A DNA stretch of 64,000 nt from Nocardiopsis alborubida. GTDB lineage: Bacteria; Actinomycetota; Actinomycetes; Streptosporangiales; Streptosporangiaceae. Shown here piece after piece: positions 8,797 to 18,401 of this stretch (positions are counted from its first letter, which is position 1; the number at the start of each line of letters is the position of its first letter). The stretch is from NCBI RefSeq assembly GCF_012396365.1, contig NZ_JAAXPG010000024.1, forward strand, positions 1-64,000, given 5' to 3'. Under the pieces are notes generated by a model. That model was given only the letters and a program-made list of their open reading frames with translations. It did no database searches and was not told the DNA's origin. A program made the translations under genes and the position numbers.

Positions 8797-9654
8797 GTGG
8801 ACAAGAGAGAACTCGGCGGATTCCTGCGCGCCCGCCGCGAGGCCCTGCGCCCGGCCGAGGTCGGCCTTCCCCAAGCCGCGGGCGGGCGCGCCCGGCGCAC
8901 ACCGGGGCTGCGGCGCGAGGAGGTCGCCGACCTCGCCGGGGTATCGGTGAACTACTACGAGCGGCTGGAGCAGGCCCGGGCGCCGCGCCCGTCACCGCAG
9001 GTGATCGACGCGATCGGGCGGTCCCTGAGACTGTCGGAGGCGGAACGGGCCCACCTGTCCCGGCTCGCCGGGCACGCGCCGCCGGCACGGCCCGGCCCCG
9101 TGGAGCAGGTCCCTCCGGGGGTGCTGGCCCTGCTGGACCGGCTCGGCCCGGTCGCCGCCTACGTCTGTGACGCCCGCCACGACGTGCTGGCCTGGAACGA
9201 CCTGGCGGCGGCGCTGATCACGGACTTCGGCGCGCTGCCCCCGGCCGAGCGCAACGTGCTGCGGCTGTCCATGCGCCTGGGCGGGACGGTGTGCTCGGCG
9301 CCTCCGGAGGCGGCGGGCGGGTTCGAGGCGCAGGCGGCGGCCCAGTCGCGCGAGGCGCTGGCCCGCCGCCCGCACGACTCCGCGCTGCGGCGGTTGGTCG
9401 GCGAGTTCGCCGAGCGGGATCCCGGGTTCGCGGCGCAGTGGCGGCGGCACGACGTCCGGCCGCGTGCGACGCTGCGCAAACGCGTGGACCACGACGAACT
9501 CGGCGTGATCGACCTCGACTGCCAGACCCTGGACGTGCCGGGCACCGACCTGCGCGTGGTCATGCTCAGCGCGGAGCCGGGCACCCTCGCCCACGACAAG
9601 CTCACCCGCCTCCAGCTGCGCCTCGCGGCCCCCGAGCCCTCACCGCGCCCGTAG
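8797..9654 (+). CDS. XRE regulator with MmyB-like domain
   Basis: A 285-residue member of the same family as the gene at 3806, with HTH (TPGLRREEVADLAGVSVNYYERLEQ) and a C-terminal MmyB-type domain (YVCDARHDVLAWNDLAAALI ... FAAQWRRHDVRPRATLRKRVDHDELG). The start is GTG 8797; there is no Shine-Dalgarno sequence, but CAGGCT ends 6 nt upstream, fitting a leaderless transcript. It is divergent from the NmrA-like gene. Confidence 0.9.
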   Translation: MDKRELGGFLRARREALRPAEVGLPQAAGGRARRTPGLRREEVADLAGVSVNYYERLEQARAPRPSPQVIDAIGRSLRLSEAERAHLSRLAGHAPPARPGPVEQVPPGVLALLDRLGPVAAYVCDARHDVLAWNDLAAALITDFGALPPAERNVLRLSMRLGGTVCSAPPEAAGGFEAQAAAQSREALARRPHDSALRRLVGEFAERDPGFAAQWRRHDVRPRATLRKRVDHDELGVIDLDCQTLDVPGTDLRVVMLSAEPGTLAHDKLTRLQLRLAAPEPSPRP

Positions 9655-9808
9655 CGGGGCGAAGGCCCGCGGTGTCGCCCCGCTACCGCCCCCGGCCGAC
9701 GACGGCACCGGACCTGTCAGCGCCGCCCGCCCTGTCCGCGCGCTCGAACGGACGCCCTGGCCAACACGCGCGGCGAAGGGGCCCGCCGTCCTCCTCCCGG
9801 CCGGAGTG

Positions 9809-11311
9809 TCACGACGTCATCCAGGCCCGCCGTTCCCGGCCCCGGGGGTCGTCGACCTGGGTCCACTCGGTGTCGATGCGCATCGTGGCCCGGCGCTCGT
9901 CGCCGTAGGGGGCCCAGCCGGGGTCGCCGGTCCTGGCGAACCGGATCCAGGTCCCGTGGACGCGGGCGGCCAGGTCCGCGGGGGGCTCGCCGCGGCCCAG
10001 CAGACCGCCTGGTCCGCGCAACCGCGGCAGGTGCGCGAGGTCGAAGACGAAGGGCAGCTCGACCGCGTGGGCGGCGCCGAGTTCTCCGTCCAGGGCGTCG
10101 GAGCGCCACGCGAACTCGTAGGCGAAGGTGGCGGACGCGGGATGGGAGGCATGGGCGCTGGCCAGGGCCCAGCTGCCCGCGCCGAACAGCGCGTCGCCCA
10201 TGACGGCGGACCGCAGCTCGCCGAAGGACGCCTGGGGGCGTGCCCTCCGGTACTCCTGGACGAGCCGCGCCGGATCCGGGTGCGAGCGCGCCGCGGCCGC
10301 GTCGACGTCGGACGCGGTCGAGGTGGAGTAGGCGCCCACGGGGGCCAGGTAGAGGTTCCCCTCCTCGGTGTTGGTCCCGATGAGCAGGTCGACGTCCGCG
10401 CTGAGCCCGGCGGCGACGGATGCGGCGGGCTGCGCGTCGAGGACCAGGCTGAAGGGGCTGAGTCCGATCAGCGGGTCGTGGTGCGTCTCGGTCCGCAGGT
10501 CGATGCCCGCGAGCTTGGAGGCGGCCTCGACCAGGCGGTCGTCGGGGATCTGCGCGAAGGCGTCGGCATGGGGCCGCACGCCCAGGAGTTCGGACGCGGC
10601 CTCGGTGACGCGGGCCGCCTGCTCGGTCGTGAACGCCCCCAGTCCGCTGCCGCTCTGGACGATCGCCCGCCGGAAGAGGCCCGTGGCCTCGGGGGTGGCG
10701 AGGACGGCGCCGACGATGGTCGCTCCGGCCGACTGGCCGAAGAGGGTGACCTCGTGCGGGTCGCCGCCGAAGGCGGCGGCGTTCTCGCGGACCCAGCGCA
10801 GCGCGGCGACGACGTCGAGCAGGCCGCGGTTGGCGGGTGCTCCGGGGATGTCGAGGAACCCGGCGATGCCGAGCCGGTAGTTCAGGGTGACCAGGACGAC
10901 GCCGTCACGGGCGAAGCCGCTGCCGTCGTACATCGCGGAGCGTGTCGATCCGGCGACGAATCCCCCGCCGTGGATGAACACCATGACGGGCAGGCCGCCG
11001 TCCGCGCTCTCGGGCGCCCAGACACTGACGGTGAGGTAGTCGTCCCCGCGGCTCCAACCGTCGCCGAAGTAGGGGGACATGTCCACGCTGCCGAGACCGC
11101 GTTCGGACTGCGGCGCGTTGGGCCCCGGCACGGTGGCGTCCCGTACGCCGTCCCAGGGCTCGTGCGGCCGCGGCGGCGCGAACCGGTCGGCGCTGCGGGG
11201 AGGGGCGGCGTACGGGATGTTCAGGAAGGCGGTGACGCCGTCCTGGCGTCGGCCGCGGACCGCTCCCTGCGCGGTGGTCACGACGGGGTCGGGGTGGTGG
11301 TTCACAGGCAT
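9809..11311 (-). CDS. Type B carboxylesterase
   Basis: A 500-residue carboxylesterase/lipase of the cholinesterase-like family. Visible: oxyanion HGGGFVAGS, nucleophile elbow FGQSAGA (Ser at about residue 193), acidic residue region TNTEEGN (about 311) and the histidine in HAVELPFVFDL (about 409). No signal peptide, so cytoplasmic. It starts 15 nt after the stop of the MBL gene and forms an operon with it. Both probably hydrolyse related esters or lactones. Confidence 0.93.
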   Translation of the reverse strand: MPVNHHPDPVVTTAQGAVRGRRQDGVTAFLNIPYAAPPRSADRFAPPRPHEPWDGVRDATVPGPNAPQSERGLGSVDMSPYFGDGWSRGDDYLTVSVWAPESADGGLPVMVFIHGGGFVAGSTRSAMYDGSGFARDGVVLVTLNYRLGIAGFLDIPGAPANRGLLDVVAALRWVRENAAAFGGDPHEVTLFGQSAGATIVGAVLATPEATGLFRRAIVQSGSGLGAFTTEQAARVTEAASELLGVRPHADAFAQIPDDRLVEAASKLAGIDLRTETHHDPLIGLSPFSLVLDAQPAASVAAGLSADVDLLIGTNTEEGNLYLAPVGAYSTSTASDVDAAAARSHPDPARLVQEYRRARPQASFGELRSAVMGDALFGAGSWALASAHASHPASATFAYEFAWRSDALDGELGAAHAVELPFVFDLAHLPRLRGPGGLLGRGEPPADLAARVHGTWIRFARTGDPGWAPYGDERRATMRIDTEWTQVDDPRGRERRAWMTS

Positions 11312-11326
11312 GCCTTTCCGCTGGTC

Positions 11327-12241
11327 TCAGCCCTGCTGGGTGTACGGGGCGAAGGGCGCCCAGCCCTTGATGGCGAACTTGCTCCCGTCGCGCACCACTT
11401 CGGCGGCGCCGTGGCCGCCCAGGTGCGCGGGGATCACGAGTGCGTTGTCGTCGGCCGCCCTGCCCAGGACCTCGCGGCGGGTGGCGCGGGCGCCCGCGGG
11501 GTCCTCGCAGAAGCAGCTGTTGGCGTCCGGTTCGAGGATCTGCACCGGGTTGTGCAGCAGGTCGCCGACGAACACGGCCCGGTCCGTTCCGGAGGCCAGG
11601 GTCAGCACGGAGGAGCCGGGGGTGTGCCCGGGAGCCGCGTCCAGGCGCAGGTCGGCGTCGATCTGGTGGCTGGTCTCCCACAGCAGCGTCTGACCGGCCT
11701 CGTGCACGGGGGCCACGCTGTCCTCGAAGACGTTCTGGTTGCCGCGGCCGAGCCGTGGTTCGTGGCCGTTCTCGGGGTTCCAGAAGTCGAAGTCGGCCTT
11801 GGGCATCAGGTAGGTGGCGTTGGGGAAGGTGGGGACCCAGTTCCGGCCGTCCAGGTAGGTGTTCCAGCCCACATGGTCGATGTGCAGATGTGTGTTGACC
11901 ACGATGTCCACGTCCTCGGGTGCGACTCCGGCGCGGGCGAGATTGGCCAGGAAGTCGGTTTCGAGGCGGCTCCAGACGGGCGCGTACGGGCGATCCTTGT
12001 GATTGCCCACGCCCGTGTCGACGAGAATGGTCTTGCCCTCGCTGCGCAGCACCCAGGTCTGGATAGCCGAGTTCACCGTATCGGCCTCGAAATCCACGAA
12101 ATGCGGGCTCAGCAAGGGAGCGCCGTCGTCCCAGACCTCCTTGGACACCTCCGGAAAGAAGGTGTCGGCTGTCATTTCCACGGAACCGTAGTACTCCCAG
12201 ACACGGGTGATCGTGACATTGCCGAGTTTCATTTGTTCCAT
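11327..12241 (-). CDS. MBL-fold metallo-hydrolase
   Basis: A 304-residue metallo-beta-lactamase-fold hydrolase. The metal signature THLHIDHVGW (residues ~116-122) is complete, with later ligands in PGHTPGSS, VGDLLHNP and IPAHLGGHG. The arrangement (N-terminal TWVLRSEGKTILVDTGVGN) matches quorum-quenching lactonase-like and other small-ester MBL hydrolases. First gene of an operon with the carboxylesterase; divergent from the LAL regulator at 12420, separated by 178 bp. The ~55 bp just inside and before its start are AT-richer than the surroundings. Confidence 0.9.
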   Translation of the reverse strand: MEQMKLGNVTITRVWEYYGSVEMTADTFFPEVSKEVWDDGAPLLSPHFVDFEADTVNSAIQTWVLRSEGKTILVDTGVGNHKDRPYAPVWSRLETDFLANLARAGVAPEDVDIVVNTHLHIDHVGWNTYLDGRNWVPTFPNATYLMPKADFDFWNPENGHEPRLGRGNQNVFEDSVAPVHEAGQTLLWETSHQIDADLRLDAAPGHTPGSSVLTLASGTDRAVFVGDLLHNPVQILEPDANSCFCEDPAGARATRREVLGRAADDNALVIPAHLGGHGAAEVVRDGSKFAIKGWAPFAPYTQQG

Positions 12242-12419
12242 GAGGTTTCCCCAGTGATTCGGTTGCTTTCCTGGGACCCTACGGGCGGCCTCGGCGCACG
12301 CGGTATCCGTCACGTGACTGCACCTGCGCACACGCCCCGGCACCGGTGCCGCCGCTTGTAGCCTGGGTGGGCCAAGGCAAGGCGGCTCCGACCGGGGAGC
12401 CACGACTCCTGGAGAACCC

Positions 12420-15206
12420 GTGGGCGAGCACACAGGCGGCCCCGGTGCGGTCACGAGGCCCGACCCGGACCCAGCGGAACCGATCGTCGGCCGGGACACG
12501 GAGTTGGCGCGCCTCTTCCGCGCGGTGGACCCTGCGTCGACCGACCGGGTCCTGGTGCTGGTCGGCGACCCGGGCACGGGCAAGAGCGCGCTGCTGGACT
12601 CCGCGGCGCGCCGGGCCGAGGCGAGCGGCGCCCGCGTCCTGCGCGCGGAGGGGAGCGAGTCGGAGTCGAGCCTGGCGTTCTCCGCGCTGCACCAGTTGCT
12701 GAGGCCGCTCTCGGACCGGGTGGACGCGCTGCCGGAGAGGCAGCGCACGGCGGTGCGCGGCGCCTTCGGCGCGGGGTCGGCCGCGGCGGAGCCCGACCCC
12801 ATGCTCATCGGGGTCGCCGTCCTGAGCCTGCTCTCAGCCCTGGGCGACCGGCGTCCCGTGCTCGTGGTGCTCGACGACGCGCAGTGGTTCGACCGTGCTT
12901 CCCTGGACGTGCTGTCCTTCGCCGCCAGACGGCTGGAAGGCGAACCGGTGACGATGCTGTTCGGAGTCCGCGCCGGCGACCGCCTGCCGGGGCTCGACCG
13001 CCGCCTGCCGACGCTCACCCTGGGAGCGCTCGGCGACGCCGCCGCCAACCAGCTGCTGGACCTGCAGTCGAGGAGCCCCGTCGGCCGGGTCAGAGCGCGG
13101 ATCCTCGACCAGGCCGGCGGCAACCCGCTGGCGCTGACCGAACTGACGAGGGCGTCCGCCGCGCACGACGCGGACCCGGGGCCGCCCTCCCAGGGGCCGC
13201 TCCCGCTCACCGATCACCTGGAGGGGGTCTTCGCGGCCCGGCTGAACGACCTCCCCGCCTCCAGCGGGCGGGCCCTGCTGCTCCTGGCCGCCATGGACAG
13301 CGTCGACTCCGCGATCACCGCCTCGGTCGGGCTGCCGCACGCCGAGGACGACGCGTGGCTGCCCGCCGAGCGGGCCGGGCTGGTCCGGCGGACCGGCCGG
13401 GACGTCCGCTTCCGCCACCCCCTGGCCCGGTCCGCCACGTACCACGCCGCGTCCCCCGCCTCACAGCGCGAGGCCCACCTCGCACTCGCCGAGATACTGC
13501 GGGACGAACCGGATCGGCGTGCCTGGCACCTCGCCGCCGCGTGCCCGGGCCCCGACGCGGCCGTGTCGGCGGAGTTGGAGCGGACCGCCGGCCGGGCCCG
13601 CCGTCGCGGCGGCCACGCGGCGGCGGCCAGCGCCCTGCGACGCGCCGCCGAACTCGCACCGCGGCGCGAGGACAGGGCCAGGCTGCTGGTCGAAGCGGCC
13701 GCCGCGGCCGTGTTCACCGGCGACATCACCTGGGTCGAGGAACTGGCCGCCGAGGCACGCGCGCACACCGACGACGCGTCGCTGCTGGCATCCCTCACCG
13801 TGCAGGTCGGACGGCTGGCGGTGCTGACCGTCCGCCACAGCGTGGTCTTCTCCCGGCTGGTCCGTTCCGCCGAGCAGGCGGCGGCCTCCCAGCCCGCCAC
13901 CGCACTGGGCCTGCTGGCCGACGCCGCCGTGGTCCGCTTCTACTCCGGAGAGGACACCCAACGGCACCGGGTCCAGGCCGTCCTGGAGCGACTCCCCGGG
14001 GACGCGTCACACGCATGGCTGCGCGCCTGGGTGAGGGCCGTGTCGGACCCCTTCGACGACAGGGCCGGACTCCTCTCCCTGCTTCCGCGGCTGGTCTGCG
14101 AGGCGGAGCGCCATCCCGACCGGCTCACCGCCCTCGCGGTCATGGCCTGGCTCCTGGACGAGACCCCCCAGGCCGTCCGCGCCTTCGACGAGGCGTTCGA
14201 CCGCTGGAAGTCGCAGGGGCCGCTGCCGGAGGGCCTGGGCGGCGCGGCCGCCTGGAGCTATGTGGAACGGGGACGGTGGGGACAGGCCCGCGAGGTCTGC
14301 GCCCGCACCGCCGCCGTCGGGTCGACGGCCGGCCTCGACCACGCCGTGGCGTGCGCGGCCGCGGTGGAGGCCACCGTGCTGGCCTACCAGGGGGACACGG
14401 CGGCGGCCCGGGCCCGGGCCGGGGAGGTGTTCGCCCTGATCGATCCGACGGAGAGCCGCTCCGTGTCCGTCTACGCCCGTCGCGCGCTCGGTGCCGCGGC
14501 GGTCGCGGAGGGCGCGTACGAGGACGCGTACGACCAGCTCCGCACGGTCTTCACCGCGGACGGCGCTCCGGTGCACTACCACGCCTCCTACCCGGCCCTC
14601 GCGGACCTGGCCGCCGCCGCCGCGCGCAGCGGCCGGAGTGCGGAGGCCGCCGCGATCGTCGAGCGGTCCGCGCACGCGCTCGCGGACGGCGCCTCGCCCC
14701 GCCTGCGCGCGCTGATCAGCCGGGCCCGCGCCCTCCTGGCCGCCCCCGAGGACGCCGAGGCGCACTTCCGGGCGGCCCTGGCCGACCCGCGGCTGGAGCA
14801 CTGGCCCTTCGAGCGCGCCCAGACCCTGCTGGACCTGGCCGAATGGTTGCGGCGGCGCCGACGCGTCACCGAGGCGCGGGGGCCGCTCACCGAGGCTCTG
14901 CGGACCTTCCGGCGCCTGGGCGCGCGCCCGTGGATCGAGCGCGCCCGGTCCGAGTCGCGCGCCGCCGGACTCGACGTCACGGACGCGGCCCCCGACGCGC
15001 TCTCCCGGCTCTCCCCGCAACAGCAGCAGATCATCAGGCTCGCCGCCCGCGGGCTGACCAACCGGGAGATCAGCGAGAGGCTCTTCCTCTCTCCGCGCAC
15101 GGTCGGCTCACACCTGTACCGGAGCTTCCCCAAGCTGGGCGTCACCGCCCGCTCCCAACTGCGCGACCTCGTGGAGAGCGCCCTCCCGGCGACCGGCCAG
15201 GGGTAG
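12420..15206 (+). CDS. LAL-type LuxR regulator (AAA ATPase + HTH)
   Basis: A 928-residue large ATP-binding LuxR regulator. Residues ~20-200 are an AAA domain (Walker A GDPGTGKS at ~49-56, Walker B VLVVLDDAQWFD at ~150), followed by a long helical, TPR-like repeat region, and a C-terminal LuxR HTH at ~861-925 (LSPQQQQIIRLAARGLTNRE, SPRTVGSHL). Start GTG 12420 with GGAG 6 nt upstream. Such proteins activate catabolic or secondary-metabolite operons; the divergent MBL-esterase operon is the nearest candidate target. Confidence 0.93.
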   Translation: MGEHTGGPGAVTRPDPDPAEPIVGRDTELARLFRAVDPASTDRVLVLVGDPGTGKSALLDSAARRAEASGARVLRAEGSESESSLAFSALHQLLRPLSDRVDALPERQRTAVRGAFGAGSAAAEPDPMLIGVAVLSLLSALGDRRPVLVVLDDAQWFDRASLDVLSFAARRLEGEPVTMLFGVRAGDRLPGLDRRLPTLTLGALGDAAANQLLDLQSRSPVGRVRARILDQAGGNPLALTELTRASAAHDADPGPPSQGPLPLTDHLEGVFAARLNDLPASSGRALLLLAAMDSVDSAITASVGLPHAEDDAWLPAERAGLVRRTGRDVRFRHPLARSATYHAASPASQREAHLALAEILRDEPDRRAWHLAAACPGPDAAVSAELERTAGRARRRGGHAAAASALRRAAELAPRREDRARLLVEAAAAAVFTGDITWVEELAAEARAHTDDASLLASLTVQVGRLAVLTVRHSVVFSRLVRSAEQAAASQPATALGLLADAAVVRFYSGEDTQRHRVQAVLERLPGDASHAWLRAWVRAVSDPFDDRAGLLSLLPRLVCEAERHPDRLTALAVMAWLLDETPQAVRAFDEAFDRWKSQGPLPEGLGGAAAWSYVERGRWGQAREVCARTAAVGSTAGLDHAVACAAAVEATVLAYQGDTAAARARAGEVFALIDPTESRSVSVYARRALGAAAVAEGAYEDAYDQLRTVFTADGAPVHYHASYPALADLAAAAARSGRSAEAAAIVERSAHALADGASPRLRALISRARALLAAPEDAEAHFRAALADPRLEHWPFERAQTLLDLAEWLRRRRRVTEARGPLTEALRTFRRLGARPWIERARSESRAAGLDVTDAAPDALSRLSPQQQQIIRLAARGLTNREISERLFLSPRTVGSHLYRSFPKLGVTARSQLRDLVESALPATGQG

Positions 15207-15336
15207 GACGAGCCGGAAAGGGACGACGAGGACGGTTCCCGTCCTCATCAGGTGGCCGGTTCCGGCAGGAAACGCCTACTGGGCGGCGGTTTCTGGGATC
15301 ATGGCCCCCACCACGCGCCCACCCGGAAGCGGTACC

Positions 15337-16935
15337 ATGCCCGATCCCCTGAACGACGGCGACCCCGCCCGCATCGGCCCCTACCGGTTGACCGGACGGC
15401 TCGGTGCCGGAGGCATGGGACAGGTGTTCCTGGGGCGCTCCCCCGGAGGCCGTTCGGTCGCGGTCAAGGTCGTACGTCCCGAGCTCGCCCAGGACCCCGA
15501 CTTCCGGCGCCGCTTCGCCACCGAGGCCGCCGCCGCGCGGAAGGTGGGCGGGTTCTACACCGCCCAGGTCGTGGACGCCGACACCGACGCGAACCCGCCC
15601 TGGCTGGCCACCGCCTACGTTCCCGGACCCTCCCTCCACCAGGCCGTCGTCGGGCACGGCCCCCTCCCGGCCGGGTCGGTGACCGTGCTCGCGGCGGGTC
15701 TGGCCGAAGGCCTCGCCGCCGTCCACGCGCAGGGGATCGTCCACCGCGACCTCAAGCCCGCCAACGTCCTGCTGGCCGAGGACGGACCGAGGTTGATCGA
15801 CTTCGGCATCGCCCGCGCCCTGGACGCCACCTCCCGGACCCAGACCTCCACCGTGCTGGGCACCGCGGCGTTCATGTCCCCCGAACAGGCCATGGGCCGC
15901 GAGGTGGGACCGGCCTCGGACGTGTTCTCCCTCGGCTGCGTCCTCGCGTTCGCCGCGACCGGCCACAGCCCGTTCGGAGAGGGTCCCGGGCCAGCGGTCG
16001 CCTACCGGATCGTGCACGAGGAGCCCGACCTGTCCGGTGTGCCCGCACCCCTGACCGGCCTCGTGGGGGCGTGCCTGGCCAAGGACCCGTCGGCCCGGCC
16101 CGGACCGGACCAGGTGCTGGCGGCGACCGCCGAGGGCGCCGGGCAAGGGCGGTGGCCGCCCGAAGCGGTCACCGAGGTCGTCACCCGGCACCGGACCCGG
16201 GCGCTGGCCCCGGTCGACGCACCCGCCCGGGGTGGGACCAGCGCTGGTCCCGGGCAGACGCCACCACCCCTGTCAGGCCGAACGGAGCCGTTCGGCTCCT
16301 CAACGGCCCTCGAAAGCCGCCCGCGCGACCACGGCCCGCAGCCTCTGATCGGCGGGGGCCGCACTGCCATCTTCTGGCTGCTCGCCGTCTACACACTGAT
16401 CTGCGCGGTCACGGCGCTCTACCTGGCCGGGCTCGCCGTGGGGAACTGGGTGACCTCCCTGGACATCGCCGTCACCGGTGGCGTCCTCATGATCACCAGG
16501 TTCGTCATCGGCCTGGGGTTGGCGTGGTGCTGGCTGGTCTGGTTCCGGCGGGCTCGTGTCGTCGCCGAGCGGTTCGCGCCGGGGCGGGTGCACTACCGCC
16601 CCTCCATGGCCGTGTACGGCTGGTTCATCCCCGTGGGCAACCTCTTCATCCCCAAGCAGATCGCCGACGACGTCTGGCGGGCCTCCAGCCCACCCGGCCC
16701 CCGGGGCGCGGCGGCCCCGGCAGGGCTGCTGCACACCTGGTGGGCGCTGTGGCTGACCACGCTCCTGACCTGGCCGCTCTTTTGGACGCCGTGGATGGCG
16801 GACGGCCTCTACCAGCATGAGCCCCTGCTCTGGGGTTTCGTCGCCGTGCACGTGCTGGTCGTGCCGACAGCGGTGGTCACCGCCCTCTACGTCCACCGGC
16901 TGTCCGCCATGCAGGAGGACGGGCTCGGCAGGTGA
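15337..16935 (+). CDS. Ser/Thr kinase fused to DUF4328 membrane domain
   Basis: A 532-residue protein. Residues ~1-265 are a full Hanks kinase: GAGGMGQVF loop, VAVKVV lysine, HRDLKPANVLL, DFGIARA, APE-equivalent MSPEQAM, and DVFSLGC. After a Pro/Gly linker (~290-340), residues ~344-525 hold four or five membrane segments with the DUF4328 pattern, including GWFIPVGNLFIPKQ and LLHTWWALWL. The kinase is thus cytoplasmic and membrane-anchored by DUF4328 instead of the usual single TM plus PASTA or sensor domain. ATG 15337 is preferred (GGAAG 8 nt upstream) over ATG 15301. The downstream sequence is a duplicated fragment of another gene, so no partner is evident. Confidence 0.9.
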   Translation: MPDPLNDGDPARIGPYRLTGRLGAGGMGQVFLGRSPGGRSVAVKVVRPELAQDPDFRRRFATEAAAARKVGGFYTAQVVDADTDANPPWLATAYVPGPSLHQAVVGHGPLPAGSVTVLAAGLAEGLAAVHAQGIVHRDLKPANVLLAEDGPRLIDFGIARALDATSRTQTSTVLGTAAFMSPEQAMGREVGPASDVFSLGCVLAFAATGHSPFGEGPGPAVAYRIVHEEPDLSGVPAPLTGLVGACLAKDPSARPGPDQVLAATAEGAGQGRWPPEAVTEVVTRHRTRALAPVDAPARGGTSAGPGQTPPPLSGRTEPFGSSTALESRPRDHGPQPLIGGGRTAIFWLLAVYTLICAVTALYLAGLAVGNWVTSLDIAVTGGVLMITRFVIGLGLAWCWLVWFRRARVVAERFAPGRVHYRPSMAVYGWFIPVGNLFIPKQIADDVWRASSPPGPRGAAAPAGLLHTWWALWLTTLLTWPLFWTPWMADGLYQHEPLLWGFVAVHVLVVPTAVVTALYVHRLSAMQEDGLGR

Positions 16936-16947
16936 GAGGATCTGGCC

Positions 16948-17099
16948 GCCCCTTCGGGAGCGGGCCCTGAACCGGCCACCGCCTTCGGCTTCGCACCGGA
17001 GGCGTACCGCACTGCCCATGACGCAGGAAGACGGAGAGCCGGACAGCCTCGCACGCGACGCGTCCGCGCCCTGCGGGTGACTCAGGGCTGCTCCCTGGA
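16948..17099 (+). repeat. Direct repeat, copy 1 (truncated XRE 5' end)
   Basis: About 150 bp that match 19591-19744 closely (offset about 2644), covering the leader and first ~30 codons of the XRE-cupin gene. Here the start codon context is altered (CCGCACTG for CCATGTTG, in-frame ATG 17018 kept), the frame reaches TGA at 17078-17080, and homology ends at CTCCCTGGA, where the DUF385 gene begins on the other strand. It is a decayed copy, not a gene. Confidence 0.85.
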
Positions 17100-17567
17100 A
17101 TGGCGGAAGCTGATGCGCATCAGCCGGCTGCCAGCCCAGTCTTCGAGCCGAGTCGGCCGGATGGTGCCGGGGTCGTGGGGCTGATTGAGATCCGCCACGA
17201 TCTCCGCCAGCACGGCCTGACGTTCGGCTGGGTCGGTGACAGGCGTGGCCCGTGCGGGCAGATCCGCGCGGATCCCGTTCTTGAGGTGGAAGGTGAAGTG
17301 GGGATCGGCGAGAAGGTTCGCATGCCAGTCGGTCGCGGCACCGCCTGCACCGCTACACAGGTAGGTGGTGCCCGCGGCTCGGTAGAAGAAGATCTCGATG
17401 CGGCGTGCTCGGCCGGTGCGGCGCCCCAGCGTCGTGATGTCGACGGTCCGCTCTCTGGTGCCCGCGGCGGGGGTGATCTCGACGGCGCGTCGGATGTGGT
17501 CGGGCAGGTGGGACGAGGACGCGTCCCGTGCGGGGCCGTTCGGCCCGGTCGTGCCCGGAGTGCTCAT
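17082..17567 (-). CDS. DUF385 / deazaflavin-dependent nitroreductase-like
   Basis: A 161-residue protein of the split-barrel F420H2-dependent family (nitroreductase/quinone reductase, Ddn-like): TLGRRTGRARRIEIFFYRAAG, YLCSGAGGA..DWHANLLADP, and a C-terminal VLAEIVADL..P segment. These enzymes use reduced F420 to reduce quinones or xenobiotics, or protect against oxidative stress. Its ATG overlaps the stop of the SDR gene (ATGA), so it is co-translated. The last five codons before the stop lie inside direct-repeat copy 1, so the natural C-terminus seems to have been replaced. Confidence 0.88.
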   Translation of the reverse strand: MSTPGTTGPNGPARDASSSHLPDHIRRAVEITPAAGTRERTVDITTLGRRTGRARRIEIFFYRAAGTTYLCSGAGGAATDWHANLLADPHFTFHLKNGIRADLPARATPVTDPAERQAVLAEIVADLNQPHDPGTIRPTRLEDWAGSRLMRISFRHSREQP

Positions 17568-18343
17568 GCGGCCTCGGTCTGAAGGGCGGGGCCGAGGAGG
17601 AGTCCACCGTCGATGACGTACTCCGACCCCGTGATGAACGACGCCTCTGACGAGGTGAGGAACAGGAGGAGACGGCTGACGTCGGTCGGCTCCCCGAGCC
17701 GGGGGATGGCGAACGGCTCGGGTGAGTAGAAGTCGGCGATCGCCGCGGTGGCACCGGCTGCCGGTTCGTGGATGAAGGGGGTCGAGATCACGCCGGGGTG
17801 GATGGTGTTCACCCGGACGCGGTCGCGGCCGAGTTCGAGTGCCGCCGTTCGGGTGAGGCCTCGCACGGCCCACTTGCTGGCGACGTACGGCGCGTAGTGG
17901 GCCGTGCCGCCCAGGCCCATGGTCGAGGCGATGTTGACGATGGCTCCCCCTGATGCACGGCGCAGAGCGGGGGCTGCGGCCTTGATGCCGAGGAAGGTCC
18001 CCGTGAGGTTGACGTCGAGGATGCGCGACCACGCGGCCTGGTCCGTGTTCTCGATCGTCGCAGGCGGGTTCTGCACGCCCGCGTTGTTGACGAGCACGTT
18101 CAGGGCGCCGAAGGCGCTCTCGGCGGTGAGCACGGCGGCGGACCACGAGCTCTCGTCGGCAACGTCGAGGCGGGCGAAGCGAGCGCGTGCCCCGAGCTCG
18201 TCGGCGAGGGCGGCGCCGCGTTCCGCGTCGATGCCGCCGATCACCACGTTCGCTCCCTCCGCGTGAAAGGCGCGCACGTGGTTCGAGCCCTGGCCGCCGG
18301 TCCCCCCGGTCACGAGCACGGTCTGGTTGTCGAAGCGGGGCAT
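17564..18343 (-). CDS. SDR-family oxidoreductase
   Basis: A 259-residue classical SDR: TGGTGGQG loop at residues ~12-19, NNAG at ~85, catalytic S and YVASK (Y-x-x-x-K), PG motif VNTIHPG and the C-terminal GSEYVIDGG. Close in layout to 3-alpha/beta-hydroxysteroid or 3-oxoacyl-ACP reductases. It is the first gene of a coupled pair with DUF385 and is divergent from TetR 18488 with which it shares two operators and a well-formed promoter. Confidence 0.93.
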   Translation of the reverse strand: MPRFDNQTVLVTGGTGGQGSNHVRAFHAEGANVVIGGIDAERGAALADELGARARFARLDVADESSWSAAVLTAESAFGALNVLVNNAGVQNPPATIENTDQAAWSRILDVNLTGTFLGIKAAAPALRRASGGAIVNIASTMGLGGTAHYAPYVASKWAVRGLTRTAALELGRDRVRVNTIHPGVISTPFIHEPAAGATAAIADFYSPEPFAIPRLGEPTDVSRLLLFLTSSEASFITGSEYVIDGGLLLGPALQTEAA

Positions 18344-18401
18344 CGGATGTTCCTTCGGTACGCGGGTGAATGACCGGGGTCACCTGTGGTGAACGGCGGC
18401 C

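Noticed and set aside
9806-12361. An 851-codon plus-strand open frame over the esterase-MBL operon
   Set aside because: Antisense shadow of two genes with intact active-site motifs; no domain is recognisable in it.
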